Origin: Paramacrobiotus metropolitanus
Taxonomy: Eukaryota; Tardigrada; Eutardigrada; Parachela; Macrobiotidae
Reading direction: 5' to 3'
Length of the DNA stretch: 64,000 nt
NCBI RefSeq assembly: GCF_019649055.1
Contig: NW_026570242.1
Coordinates: 1,054,001-1,118,000 of the forward strand
Positions 12,200 to 23,942 of the stretch are shown here, piece by piece. Made by a program: the position numbers and the translations under genes. Below the pieces are notes generated by a model. The model had not been told where the DNA came from. It did no database searches and saw nothing but the letters and a program-made list of their open reading frames with translations. Each line of letters starts with the position of its first letter. Position 1 is the first letter of the stretch.

Positions 12200-15100
12200 A
12201 TGCTTCCGCTACCAAAAAAAGTTCGTCCGCCAAAGGATGTTTCTGCAGAGCGATTATATGCCGAAACAGAGACGTTAAAGCTGCCGCCACCACCGACTAC
12301 CGTCAAGCCGCACGAGCAGAAAGAGGTCACATAAAAAGCCGTTGCGTCTGGCATGTATGTTGGATTTTGCTAAAAACTCTGCCACGCTGATTGCAGATTA
12401 CTCATATTTTAACCCGTCGACATCGCAGAAAGAAGGCATTCTCCGTCCTCGGTCCACCAGGAGTGAAAAAGGTTCCTTTGTACTTTATTGACCGTTGCAA
12501 GGATATTGTGAGGGAATTTCGGAAACTTCATCGCGATGGCAAAACAAAGCATTATTTGGATACTGCTGCGTTCTATGACCCAAAAGACAAAGATACGCTT
12601 TATCAACAGGCCCTGTACCATAATCAGTTCAACGAGTACGATATCGCTTTGGCAAAAGTCGAACAGTGTCTTAAAGCCAATGACAAGGATTATCGAGCGT
12701 TGTTGCTCAAAGCGGATACATACTTTCAGATGTGCGATTTTGAAAATGCCCTCATGTGCTACAAGAAAGGCTTCGGACTGAGATTTCCTTACAAAAACAT
12801 GTTCCTGGATGGTTACTATCGGACACTCGCTTTACTGTACAACATTACAAGTAAGAGCTCTTAAAGCCATTATCCACTAAAAGCCGGTTCATGTTGTTAA
12901 CGTTCCAGGGCCAAACGGTATTTTGTTGCTTCCTGCACTGTTGTCGACTATTTTCAATTCGACTGTTATCGACTATTTTCAATACAGTGGCAAGTTTTAA
13001 TACATTTACAAAACTTACTACATTGATTCGTCAAATGGAGATAAAATCGAAAATAGTTGCGGAATGATAAAAACAATTTGTAATAATCGGCTGTGACTGG
13101 TTGCAGATGGAACGTTTCCGGTATTTTATGGCGGCAATATGCGAGTGTTCTACAGACTAGTTCAGGGCCAAGAACGAGGTGGTGGACAAAAGATATTCAA
13201 TGATACGTATAAACACTACGATGAACTGTTCCCACTGGAACCGAATTTAGCCGGACTGCAGGAGGAGATCAATATGTTCCACGTTAATAAGCCACCGCCA
13301 CCCGATCACGTGCACCGGCGCATTAAAAAAGCAGCCGTCCAGCAGCTGGTCAGCGCCAAGAAGATCCTCGGTGGATTCTGGGATTACAAGCTGGAAGTAG
13401 AGAAACACCTTATTAAAAAAGAATTCGCCATCCCGCACACTGGTCCTAAAGATCGCACGGAGCATATTGAGCGAGCACTGCAGTTTCTAAAGCGTCGGAT
13501 GGACCGTTTCGAAGTTGTGTGCTCCATTTTGAAGAACAACGAGCTAAGAAAATTCGATAAACGCATTGACTGGCTGTCGGAATATGGGAAATGGATGGCC
13601 ACTGATAAGGTCCCGTCGTCCATCCCGCCGGCCAAGACCAGCGGGCTGGCAACGTCGCGGTACCGCTGGGCACTGTCACAGACATTGTTCGATATGCGCA
13701 ACAAAACGCTGGACGTTTGCTGGGTACGAAGCCTTAAACGAGAGAGACATTCCCATCATCTCTTCTCCAAACGCCGACCATGGCGATATTACTTGGGATA
13801 TCGTTCCGCAAAGGAGGGCGCCCTGGCTGCCATACGGAACCGTGGAGGCGACTGGAACTTTATGCAGAATCTGTACGACAATGTTCTAAAGAATGTGGAA
13901 ACCCATGCCCCTGCGGACGGACGGTTGCCCCCGCCTAAACATATCCGAGACATCGGTGACCAAATCGATGAGTATGAGAAAAAACGGAAAGTTGCTGTTC
14001 TAGCGCCTCAATTAGTAATGCCGGTGTCAAAGAGCGAACAAAAGGACAAATTGTACTATGATCCCGAACACGATGTTGACAAATGGGACAATAACCGAGA
14101 CATGTTGCGGCAGTCAATATTGAAACGAGAAGACCGCCCCGGATTTATACCCACGCCGGATCCGAACGCCATTGATGCCAGACCAATTCCGGCGAATCTA
14201 TTGGAGGTTTTTGAAACGAGAGTGCATGATGAACCGGATGCATGGGACCGGCGGCGAAAATTGTCCCGTGACCTTAGAGAGAGTTTGGCGAAAGCTGAAG
14301 CGGCCAGAGCGGTACAAGCACACGTCGCTGATAAGCGGCCCATGTTTGCAGTGCAGGCCACCGCCCCAGAAGATGGAAAAGGAAAAGGGAAAGATGACAA
14401 GAACGAGCATGAGGCCGATTCTCTAGAGGATATGACCAGCAAAAGTCAAGTCTCCATGGAACCAGCTGATCAATCACCGGCTGAGGCGCCGGCAGAGGCA
14501 GTTGACGACGAGGAGATGGAAGAACAAGCGCCTAAAAAAGAGCCTAAAGTTAGACGGCCTGGCCCGAGGCACAAGTACGACATCCTGGACAAGAAGTCGG
14601 AAGTGGATTACTTGTTCAAACCACGAATAAAACGCCGCAGTGAAAAGACGATCGATAAGCAGGCTTCAGCCATCAGCGAGATCCTTATCGACGAGGACGC
14701 TGAACGAGCAGCGGCGCAGCAAGAAGCCGAGCGCATGCTAGCGGCCAGAGCGGAAGATCCTTTCGAAATATCGCGACGTCAGTTCGATAACCAGAAAGCG
14801 CTGTATTTGGAAAAGGCCTACAATGCGTTAATGTCCTGCACAAAGCCGAATGAATTTGCCGAGCTGGAAGTGGAGATTGCGGAACTGATGGATGCGGAAT
14901 TCCCACCCAAAACGATGAGATATCCAAATGGTGAGCCGATTACACTGAAAGGTTACCCTCCGCCAGCTCCTATGACAAAACCGCCCATAAGCGAATACTT
15001 CGCTAACCGTAACAAGCCTAAACCAAAGAAAAAAGGAGGTGCTGCTGCTGCGGAAAAAGATCGAAAGGAGTCTGCTAAAGCGGTTGATCTGGGAGAATAG
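12200..15100 (+). CDS. Tetratricopeptide-repeat protein, three exons
   Basis: Exons 12200-12325, 12397-12850 and 13107-15100 give a continuous 857-aa frame starting MLPLPKKVRPPKDV. TPR-type helical pairs are clear at about residues 90-185: DTLYQQALYHNQFNEYDIAL, then YRALLLKADTYFQMCDFENA with the usual small/aromatic spacing. This N-terminal block resembles ODAD4/TTC25, the TPR subunit of the outer dynein arm docking complex. The long C-terminal part (basic FWDYKLEVEKHLIKKEF, then an Ala/Glu-rich acidic region and a KPKPKKKGG tail) does not match what I know of that family. I therefore call only TPR, with a cilium role suggested by resemblance and neighbours. The first intron's donor (GTCACA at 12326) is non-consensus, so the exact N-terminus is uncertain. 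Confidence 0.7.
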
Positions 15101-15486
15101 CCTAGTCATCACTAGCGTTGCATTACTAGTACTGTGTAAAACTAATACGAGCAGTGTGGTTATACCAATAGTACAAAGAAAATAGTATTATGGATGGTTC
15201 ACGGTTTTGTTACTTGTAAGAGTACTGCAATGTTTTAGTTTTTATCGCCCATGTTTTAATTTTGAAGTGCATTTCTTATGTAAGTGGTATGTGCCACTTT
15301 GTTATAAGCAGCAACGTTCTGCACATTTGCTGTCCTGGTTTTGGTGGTCGCTTGTTCCGCTAGGTTAATGTATACCGTTGTTTGTGCTGATCTTGCATTC
15401 TCCCACCATTGATTCAGATTCCGCACAGCTACGATGTTGAACCTAGGGCTATGGCCTACGTTTGATTCTATAAAACAACATGCATA
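15101..15486. other. Short intergenic spacer
   Basis: About 385 bp lie between two same-strand genes. No gene or repeat is seen. It must hold the 3' end of the TPR gene and the start region of the next one. Confidence 0.35.
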
Positions 15487-16953
15487 ATGGAGATACTGGG
15501 GCAAACCATAACGAAATCAGTCAAGCCTTGGAGTATTAGCGCATCTGCTGGGAATGTCTCGCACGACTTCCATGCTGCATCAAGTTCCACGGGCTTCACT
15601 GCAACAGCTGACATTTATGCAAAGATCATAGCCTTTTTATCCAGTAATGCCAACGGTACAAGCGACACAGCCCTTTTACTGGATATTTGCGAAGGTTATG
15701 CGATTTCAACGGCCCTTTTAAACCACAAATTAGGACAATTCGTGAACGATTTGGTGGATGACCTTTTTGAACAGTTGACAGTAGCCAACGAAGAATCTGC
15801 CATCAAAGATGCAAGGACAGAGAATAAAATTCCTGTAAATGACATAGTAGCGGACATATTGGTAGCGGGCGGATTGCTAATGGTAGTCATCGTCAGATCC
15901 ATAACAGGGCAATGGGACTCGTCAATTCTGAGCGATTTTATTAAATCAAATACACCGCAAGCCGAAAAAAAGGTTAAGCGACTTCGTCTCAGGAAGCTTT
16001 GGAGGAAAGTCCGAAAATGGGCTTCGCAAACATCCCCAGCGATGTCTCATCCTGGGGACGATCTCCAGCTGATTAATGTGGATTTTAGTCGACAGCTGAC
16101 AGACAACGAGTGCAATTGGTTCCTTGGTTTCATGATGGAACTCGGCAACATAATATTCGGAGCCGACGTAGGACCGATGGTAGGGCTTCGCTATGCCATG
16201 TGTGTATTTGAGTTGGGCGCGTCTATGCTTCCTGCTAGACGTTCAGATGAAACTGCGACAGCTAGAACGCTAAGGCTTACATCCTGGATAACCCGCTTGC
16301 AGCACTTATGCCATTCTTACCACCTTAAACTGTTAGGCAACACTAGTCTTGACAGTGGCGCAGAGATTTCTTCCGACTGTTCAGTGAATGTCCCAAAATT
16401 TGATCCCGCTGCCAAGAATATACTACGTTTTGAGGCCATCGAATTAGTGGGGAAAGTCGTAGCGGATGTCGTTCGCTCTGTGCAAGAGACAACGCTACAC
16501 CGTGCCTTGCAGTTTGTTGTGGCAGAACATGCTTGCGATGGCAGAGCAGAGTTGTCTGAATGCCGCTCGGAAATTCAGCAAGCTAACGTCAACAAACTGA
16601 AAATAAAAATTGAAGAGTTCACCGCTTTTCTGCACGAGATCAATAAGTGCACAGATGTTCCGGGTACTGGAAACAGAATGACGCACCTGCTTTCGTTTTC
16701 TGCGTCGACAGAAGGCCCAGGGGATATAAAATCGAAAATGGATTTTACGTCATTAAAGCAATTCTGGACAGCCAAAGCGCTTATCAATCAGACTGCGTTA
16801 AGCAATGTCTTACTCGCTGGAGAAAACGGGTTTGGTGTAATCGGAATCTCGCCCGGCAGATCCAACGGAGAACGTAAGAGCCTTCTGAACGTTGCCGACT
16901 ATCAGGGGAGAGAAGCGAAACCAATCGACCATTGCTTTGGAAGTCACCCTTAA
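15487..16953 (+). CDS. 488-aa single-exon orphan protein
   Basis: The ATG at 15487 opens an intronless 488-aa frame ending at TAA 16951-16953. It is mostly alpha-helical and globular in composition, with regular hydrophobics (FVNDLVDDLFEQLTVANEES) and a very basic strip KKVKRLRLRKLWRKVRKWA around residues 160-180 that could bind nucleic acid, membrane or an acidic partner. One hydrophobic stretch (DILVAGGLLMVVIVRS, about residues 120-135) is too short to be a confident membrane span. No signal peptide or catalytic motif is visible. I do not recognise the family. An AATAAA overlaps the stop codon, which supports this as a genuine 3' end. Confidence 0.65.
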   Translation: MEILGQTITKSVKPWSISASAGNVSHDFHAASSSTGFTATADIYAKIIAFLSSNANGTSDTALLLDICEGYAISTALLNHKLGQFVNDLVDDLFEQLTVANEESAIKDARTENKIPVNDIVADILVAGGLLMVVIVRSITGQWDSSILSDFIKSNTPQAEKKVKRLRLRKLWRKVRKWASQTSPAMSHPGDDLQLINVDFSRQLTDNECNWFLGFMMELGNIIFGADVGPMVGLRYAMCVFELGASMLPARRSDETATARTLRLTSWITRLQHLCHSYHLKLLGNTSLDSGAEISSDCSVNVPKFDPAAKNILRFEAIELVGKVVADVVRSVQETTLHRALQFVVAEHACDGRAELSECRSEIQQANVNKLKIKIEEFTAFLHEINKCTDVPGTGNRMTHLLSFSASTEGPGDIKSKMDFTSLKQFWTAKALINQTALSNVLLAGENGFGVIGISPGRSNGERKSLLNVADYQGREAKPIDHCFGSHP

Positions 16954-16957
16954 TAAA
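16952..16957 (+). promoter_or_regulatory. Poly(A) signal overlapping the stop codon
   Basis: AATAAA begins at the second base of the TAA stop codon (16951-16953) of the 488-aa gene, implying a 3' UTR of only a few tens of bases. Confidence 0.6.
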
Positions 16958-17555
16958 AGGCAACAGCACCCAAGCAACGTATTGGCATTGGTGACCATAG
17001 GCGATCCGATGAAGGCACGCTCGTTTGAATTGAATAATCCAGTAAAGCCCTATTCAAACAGAGGCTCAGTTTCGTTGCAAATGGAGCTGATAGATTAGCA
17101 AGCCTTTTTACCGGAAGGTCATGCACTGTTGTAATTAACAAATGGGTGTTTATATCAACCTTTTTGGTCTGTACCAGAATTTGGTTTAGCCAAGGAATTA
17201 ATTTTTGCAAGTGCTGTTAAGCATGATGATCAAGAGAGATAATATTGCTTCTTGTGCGGCTTTGTATAAACTATCAATTTATGGATTCAAACAACTAAAA
17301 TAAAGCAACCACAAGAGTCAGGCAAACGTGGCTATCCTCACAGCGAACGAACAATAACCAACAAGATAAAAATTAGATAAACTGAAACTTGTGGAATAAC
17401 GTGCAAACCCACCACTCTCCCTTAGCCTCACTAAATTCGGTAACAGTCTACTACCGATCGGCATAACTAATAACTTCTGAATATTTCAACCGGTCTACTG
17501 GAAGATTTCCGCAAACTTGACAAACTATGGTTCAGATCGCCTCTGGTATGGCTCG
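16958..17555. other. Convergent intergenic region
   Basis: This is the 3' region shared by the 488-aa gene (+) and the endophilin-like gene (-). It is AT-rich, with no gene and another AATAAA near 17298. Confidence 0.35.
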
Positions 17556-19552
17556 TTACATAGCGGAAGGAGAAGGTTTCGATTTCCTGAGAGACTCTCT
17601 GTTCACCGAGGCATCATCTCCACCATCCATAATTGGAGGTGGAATTGGAGATGCACGCTTTCCACCATCAGACCCCAGACGATTCCCAGGCCCACTGTAC
17701 GGCATAATGGGTTTACTATCTCCCGTAGCACCAATAATCTCCACATTAACCTTGGGTACGTAGCCGATCTGACCCGTGGTCTTTTTCACCAGCGACCATC
17801 CGTCGTCCCTGCGGGAATGTCCCGTCCCTTCTACCACCTCCACAATTTCATCCTTGACCACGCTGACTTCACTGGCCGTTTTGCCAACAAAAGGGAGCAA
17901 GACGCGAGCTTGAAGGGCAGGGATTTCTGACGGAGCGGGGGTCGGGGTCGTCTGGTCCACTGACGGATTGGTTGATTGCAAATCTGGAGTTAGAGGTATT
18001 ATAGGCGAAGGCGGGGGGATCGGCTCCCGTTTCGGAGTAGGCGGCCTTGCTTCCATTAGGTTACTTTCGAAGCTCAGAGTGGGCCATTCGGGATCCAGCT
18101 GGAACTCTTTTTCCCCTTTAAGTGTCTTAATGAGTTCTTCTTTCAAGCTGGTCAACAGCCCCACAGTCTTTGTGAAAAAATCCAGTTGTGTGTCGACGAA
18201 TTTTAGAAGACAGCGGATATGGCTTATTTTTTCTTTTTGTACGGCTTCACAAGAGAGCTTTGTTAATTCAACTTGACGGTCATACTGAGCCTGATTGGTG
18301 CGTACAGCCGCTTCTAACTACAACAACCCGATATATTTGCACTCTACCGATTGTCGTGAAAGTGAGCGACTCTTACTCACCTCGGCTTGTCTCTCAGGTA
18401 ATCGAGCTTTCTTGAGTCTGCGTCTTGAAGCGTCGAGGTCGAGTCGCGCATTATGTAAAGTTCGCCTTTCTTTCTACGGAGACCCTTGGTTCAGTTACAC
18501 AAACAATTAAGAAAATCGTTGTTTCATTATGGATATGTTTGCGTACATACGAGGGCGTGCTTCAAATCAGTGTCCATAAAGCGCTTCAAGGGAGTAAGGT
18601 ATACTAATGCCACCTGAGATACAAACCGTAATTCTTCTTGTCCCATTTCCTCCTCACACCTCCCGATCATTAGCAAACATTTACCTGCAAAAGATTGTTT
18701 CTATTAGCCTTTATTCAGTTGAGTAATACCAGGAAGATGGCATCTCCAAAAATACAGCACTATACAATGGCGCAGTAAACCTCTGTCTGTGCCTTAACGT
18801 TTTTCCGACTTAACAGTTAATTTTTGGCTGGAAGGGTCGCACTGGGTTGCAGTCTTTCTACGTGTCTAACAAACGCTGAAAAGTGCAGGAACTACCGGAC
18901 AAAATCAGGAAGGAAACAGTCGCCATTAGGCTAAGTGTATGATATATTTTCGGCGTAAGATTTTAGATTTGAGTCAAAGAAATTTCATTTTCTGGTGGAT
19001 TGGTGATTAGTCTTTTCAAAAGTTGCAAATTAACGTACAGATGTTTGCCACGCCCTGCAGCAACAGAACATCTAGAATGGCGTACGCTTCCATATTATTG
19101 ACAAAAAGCTTAAAAAGTGTTGTAGACATTTACTCCAAGTTATGTAAATGACTGTTTTTCAGTGCAAGCAGCGTTCTTGGCAAATTAATTAAATCCTAGT
19201 CTCCTACTAACCGTACGTGGTGGTTTCTCCAAACTGCCGACCAGCGTAAACCATTTCGTTACCCAACTGCAGTAATGGATTAGTTCGGGTAGTATTTTTC
19301 TTTTCCCGGGTTTGATAGATGTACTCGTTTGCGGTAATTCCGGGACCTTTCCTTAACATGTTTCTCCATGGCATCTACGATCTTAGCATTTCTCTGGTTA
19401 ACAGCGTCGAGTTCGTTCAGTATGCGCTGCAGCTCAAATGTTATCTCCGTGGCTGAAGCTTGACCGAGGCATTGTTCTGTCCTCTGTATTCCTCGGTTGA
19501 TGGAGTTACACCATTCATAAATGGCTGTTTTAATTGGCTTAGGAAGTTGCAT
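17556..19552 (-). CDS. SH3GLB: Endophilin-B-like protein (BAR domain + C-terminal SH3), four exons
   Basis: Minus-strand exons are 19552-19212, 18684-18551, 18473-18381 and 18290-17556. The pieces follow the N-BAR domain of endophilin-B: an N-terminal RTEQCLGQASATE helix like FTEEKLGQAEKTE, then TYGKCLLMIGRCEEEMG, LVYLTPLKRFMDTDLK, RTLHNARLDLDASRRRLKKA and AQYDRQVELTKL...HIRCLLKFV. A proline-rich linker leads to an SH3 domain (ARVLLPFVGKTASEVSV to GQIGYVPKVNVEII). Such proteins bend membranes with the BAR dimer and recruit dynamin or autophagy partners through SH3. Exon 1 changes frame near 19355. Either a 1-nt shift has occurred, or a 58-nt intron (donor GTTAAG) removes a stretch that otherwise looks homologous. 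The C-terminal Pro/Arg tail beyond SH3 is unusual. Intron phases at all other junctions agree. Confidence 0.75.
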
Positions 19553-20398
19553 GACTGGGTTCTGAATGTATTACCAGGTTGCGCACTAACAGCGACTTAC
19601 AGATTGGCAAAATTAAGATTAAATACAACCGTGGCGGCATTCATACTAATGAAGTGATGAGGTGAGCCAGCGTGGTACGACCTCCGCGAATCTTTCTGTA
19701 TCGCGACTGACGATAAAACATAAACAATTTCTCGGTTTTGTGCGTTTCGGTACACAGCAGCTAATAATTTTCATCACGGTCGACGCAAAGGTCATCGGTC
19801 TTTAGATACGTAGACATGTAATTGTTTTTGTATGTGCGCATATTAGAGCAAGCCACATGAAAATGAGTGCGTCATGCTGCTGCATTAACACGTGACTTAA
19901 CTTCGGCAACCCTTTACAAAGATCTCCTACAAAACTTAATGACGATTTACGGCTTCGCTTACCGGATGTCTGATTAATGATCATGCAACATGTGAAGCAA
20001 TCTTTTTATGGCCCACAATATTTCGACATTGTGTGAGAGTTCTTAAAATGCTGAATATTAATAGCTGGAATGGATTCTTTATCTGGATTAGATGATGTGA
20101 AGGCAAGGCGTTGTCTTTTTCTTAAACATACTGAATAAAGTCATTTTATGCAATGCTGAATTAAGCAGGTATGTACTGAATTAAATGAAAAGGAGAAGAC
20201 AAGGAAGTAAGTATATAGGACGGGACACCAGCAAAGGCAACAAAATTTCGATCTTTATTTATTTTTTATCTCACACACCCAGAATAAACGAGTGTAAGTA
20301 TATTTGTAACAATTTTGTGCTAACAGCACCACACCGTAATGTGGTATGAAGTCGTGTAACTTGTAAGGTACGTACCCGTGAAAATCAATCTATATGTT
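19553..20398. other. Intergenic region, no gene seen
   Basis: This is AT-rich sequence upstream of the endophilin-like gene and downstream of CFAP96. A minus-strand TTTATT context near 20250 could supply the CFAP96 poly(A) signal. Confidence 0.35.
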
Positions 20399-21908
20399 TC
20401 AACAAAACCATGGTTTACTGGCAGGCGCGATGGTCGGTTGACCGCGCGGCAGGAATGGATCAGGTTCAGTGCTGTACAGCTTTGGTGAAATCGTTATGCC
20501 TTTGGTCTTCAGACGTGCAGTAACGGTTTCCAGCCCGGGGAAAGCAACAGCTTTCTTAGTCGCAACACTGTAGACTAACTCCTGTTTGTCTGATCTGCGT
20601 GTGTCCATTTGCCTGCATAATTCATTCACCGGAAATAGTTATAATAACACCTGAATACTGAAGCTTAAATTGTATACTTTACCTTGGCATATTAGCAAAA
20701 GATACAGGTGTGGCTAAAACGGATTTCGTTCCTGCCGGTGGCACGTAAGGAGCCTTCAGTTGTTGCTTGCCGTAAAAGTCTAAGCGGAAAGGGTTCATCG
20801 GAGCTTTGTACTCGCCAGGGATGTAGTCGACGGAATGAAACGTTCCCCAGAATTTCATGTCTTTCATCTAGAAAGAGTGCATTCTGACGAAAACATTGCC
20901 TTGGGAATTAATGAGAGTTTTTCCCACCGGCTTCATCCTTCCCGGCGGCCGAAAAGCTTTGGGTAACAAAAAGGCAGGTACTGGCTTGCCAGGAGCAGTT
21001 GGAGGCTCCGTTGGTGGATTGGCCACAAGATAAGGGTTTTTATCAAAATAATTTTTCGATTTATGAGAGGTGACATAAGCTTTCCGATTTCGTCTTCTGC
21101 TCGCTTCCACTGTAGTGGCTGCCTCGACATAATCCTTATTAACTGCTTCTCCATCATAAGGATCCGGCTTGTGCTCAGGATGTTTCGCAAAAGTGTAACC
21201 ATTGAATCTACAACACACAGCGATTCTAGAATTTTAGCCAATGAAACGGTGTTATTAGCTGACATTGAAACTGAAACTGGTAAGCGTACAATTAATGGTC
21301 TGTAATGCATCGAATCATACCAAGAGTACCCGTAGGATCCGAATTTTGGATAAACCGCCACAAAACATGGATAATATTTTCCCTTTGGAGGTCGCTCTCG
21401 TAGGGCTGCGCTGAAGGCATCAACGCGTCCTGCAAACGTTCCATAGTAATTCCCGACTCCGCAGATGCTAGTACGACCTTTTGCAGGAACCCAGCGTTTT
21501 GCTAGATCCAGTTTGCTGCGAAAAATGTCTCAGTTTACCACTACAAAAGTAAAATTCGAACAATGCAACCAGATGCTTTGGAAACGGTTACGTGCATTAC
21601 CGAGCGGCAATGTTGGCCTGGCGCCTTGCTCTGACTGGGTCGAAGGTCCCGTCCCCTTCGAAGATTCGCCTTTCCACTTTGTCAAAATAGCAGTCACGTA
21701 ATCCTGCTTTTATTTTTCGTCCGGCGCCTAAGAACTGCTTGCCCTTTGCCATGTCGGTTCTAAATTCCGCTGCTTGTTGCAAGCTCAAGTAGGGCGTCTG
21801 CGGTTTCAGAATTCCAGGATCGAGAAATAGCCCAAACTTTTCCATATCGCTTCGATAGCCGGGTTCTTTTTTGGCTTTAAGGTCAGGTATCTTTAATTCT
21901 GATGGCAT
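20399..21908 (-). CDS. CFAP96: CFAP96 (C4orf47) family cilia/flagella protein, five exons
   Basis: Minus-strand exons 21908-21601, 21515-21330, 21207-20928, 20867-20683 and 20612-20399 join in phase to 390 aa. Family landmarks appear in order: MEKFGLFLDPG near the N-terminus, DCYFDKVERRIFEGDG, CGVGNYYGTFAG, a Gly/Tyr-rich YPKFGSYG segment, the KNYFDKNPY block, PPGRMK and GTFHSVDYIPGEY. These correspond one to one with the human protein's MERIGLFSE, GYFDPHFVRIFEGEG, CGLGSYYGTIGG, RDYFDANPYF and GGMKAGTFDPYP. The C-terminal about 80 residues extend beyond the human length. The family is associated with cilia and flagella and with the basal body or axoneme. Exon 2 uses the weak donor GTACTC, and intron 3 is only 60 nt (20927-20868). 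Confidence 0.85.
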
Positions 21909-23006
21909 TATATCGAATTCTGCTGGACACAGATGAGTTTTATAACTTTATACTAGTGATGTGTTTTCAACACTGAATAACCCTGGGATAAATTTCCACT
22001 CATTAGGAAAAGCAACACGAGGAAGAAATTCAGCTTTTAGCGAAGTCCGATATTGTACGGATGCAAGGTGCTTGACTAATCACGGACCTTTCAGAAGAGA
22101 AAAAAGTAGGAAAGAGTAAGTACGAGTATGAGCAGATGTAACCGATCACGACATCGCAGAACATTTTTGCTTGCAATGAGATACACCGCTTCCACTACTT
22201 CCACCACTGTCAGAGACCCAGAAAAACCGCCACTACTGTTAGCGTGACAACAATAACAACAACAATAATGATAATAGGCCCATAATAATACTACTAGTAC
22301 TTCTATATAAATAGGAAGATCTCGTACAATTAATACAAGTGCCTTGCGGGCGTGCACTTTACAATTGCAAGATGGAATAGTAATGCTTTAATGATAACGA
22401 ATCAAAAATGATACTGCGTGTAGGCCTCAATGTGTCGCTTTCTTGCTGCGACCGGGATCCAACCACTGGTTGGTGTTGCTTAATGTTGCAGTTAATTTCA
22501 GTTACGACGCAAGGCGGCAGATTTCGCTTTAGTTAAAAGGTCACTCATTATTGGTGCACCCGATCAATGCGATCATTTTCATGCGTATCATTTGGTTTAA
22601 GGTGCAAGGTACCTTCCTCTTAACGGTTTTAATGTCGTGAACACGGTCGAAGGTCAAAATTCAGAACTAGTTTCTGTTGCGACTGCTTTGCTTTTGCTCG
22701 AAGGTACAAAATAACTGAAACAGTAAGTATCGTACAAGCTATGGCTGCGGCATTTGGCAGAAACGCTTTGCCTTGCTAGCATAAACCTCAAAATACAAAA
22801 CTGCTTGACAAACTGACAGTTTACAGCATTTAGCTAAGCATGCATGTTTTTTTGCTAGCCGTATTTTTCTGTGAAGACGGAGCATCGGAGTGCTTGAACG
22901 CCTGTTCGATCAATGAAACTGTAGACATGCATTAATTGCCACGGCGCTGCTCGCGCATAGTCTGCAGACTCGAAAGCCTTTCACTCAGCTCGATAGACGG
23001 GCAAAC
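21909..23006. other. Divergent intergenic region with short simple repeats
   Basis: A microsatellite-like caacaataa tract lies near 22250-22280. Hydrophobic minus-strand frames over it (22091-22357) are low-complexity artefacts. The region should contain the promoters of CFAP96 (-) and of the membrane-protein gene (+). Confidence 0.4.
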
Positions 23007-23767
23007 ATGGACTCGTTGTTTATGTTCCTATCTGCTTTCTTTGGCATTCAACGCTCCAGATGCGAAGGCGGATATCCCATACTGGATCTTGATCTCGACA
23101 ACACATCCAGTGTTGGCACTACATTGCCGACAGTTGAAATGTATACGCCCTGGTCACCCTGCAGCTCGACTTGTACACCCAGTTATCGTACACGGCGGAG
23201 ATTATTGTGTCAGCTGATCGACGAGCAGTGTACGCAGATTGTCCCATGCGACGAAATTTTACCCGAATGTGGTAGCGAAAGCTATGCAGCCGATATTGCT
23301 TTAACCGTGGGGGACACATATGTACTAGAGTGCCCGCAACTTCGTAAACGAGAACCTGCACTGCGTTTAGTATGGCTAAGGTTTCTAAATGGCACATGGG
23401 TAAACCACCAGCCGTACACTTCAACGTCCTTCGAACGCGTTTCATCCCTTTGAGCCACAGTATGGAGATCGAGCACATACAGAGAGAAGCATCAGGATCA
23501 TACAAATGCGTATTAATGCTTCCTGACGGAAAAATTAAAACAGCTCGGTACTACCACATTAAAGTTCATCCAAGTCAAAAAACTTTTAAAATATTTGCAA
23601 TGATCTTTGCGGCAGCTGCGACCGTGATGCTGCTAGCCGTTGGGATTTTATGCTGTTGCTTCCCAAAACGGCATCGCAGTTGTCCATGTTTCGGTAGTCA
23701 TTCTCACCAGCGGCTTACTGATCTGTACTACCAAAAACTGGTTGACCAGGGCATCATTCGCGAATAA
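23007..23767 (+). CDS. Type I membrane protein with TSP1-like and Ig-like segments
   Basis: I join exons 23007-23413 and 23461-23767 across a 47-nt intron (gtacac...ccacag) to 237 aa. This is the only intron I found that reconciles the two open frames. The N-terminus MDSLFMFLSAFFG looks like a signal peptide. A thrombospondin-type WSPCSSTC motif follows with further cysteines. Next come an Ig-like half with WLRFLNGTW and the diagnostic GSYKC near the second cysteine, a membrane span (IFAMIFAAAATVMLLAVGIL) and a short Cys/Lys-rich cytoplasmic tail. This order resembles the FAM187 group of sperm-expressed Ig-like membrane proteins, but I give no symbol because the match is architectural. AATAAA overlaps the stop codon. 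Confidence 0.65.
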
Positions 23768-23768
23768 A
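23763..23768 (+). promoter_or_regulatory. Poly(A) signal overlapping the stop codon
   Basis: AATAAA spans the TAA stop at 23765-23767 of the TSP1/Ig-like gene. This is the second case in the window of a hexamer embedded in the stop codon. Confidence 0.55.
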
Positions 23769-23942
23769 ATATATCCGAGGTCTGCGCTGACTGCACGCAC
23801 TTTTAACAATTTGCTTTGTCACACTGGATAAAGGTTCCAGAAGCTGGAAAGATAACTGTAGCGGCTACTGGATAACTAAGTAAAATCAGGCAAAAATGGA
23901 TATTAATGCGAATGAACATGCAACTTGTTTTTTTTAACGCTA

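Noticed and set aside
22091..22357. Hydrophobic minus-strand frame suggesting a membrane protein
   Set aside because: It lies over caacaataa simple repeats, has low-complexity Cys/Tyr runs, and no splice or codon support.
23399..23460. A 61-nt intron (gtaaac...ccacag) in the TSP1/Ig gene
   Set aside because: The splice sites look good but leave the wrong phase for the downstream exon that carries GSYKC and the membrane span.
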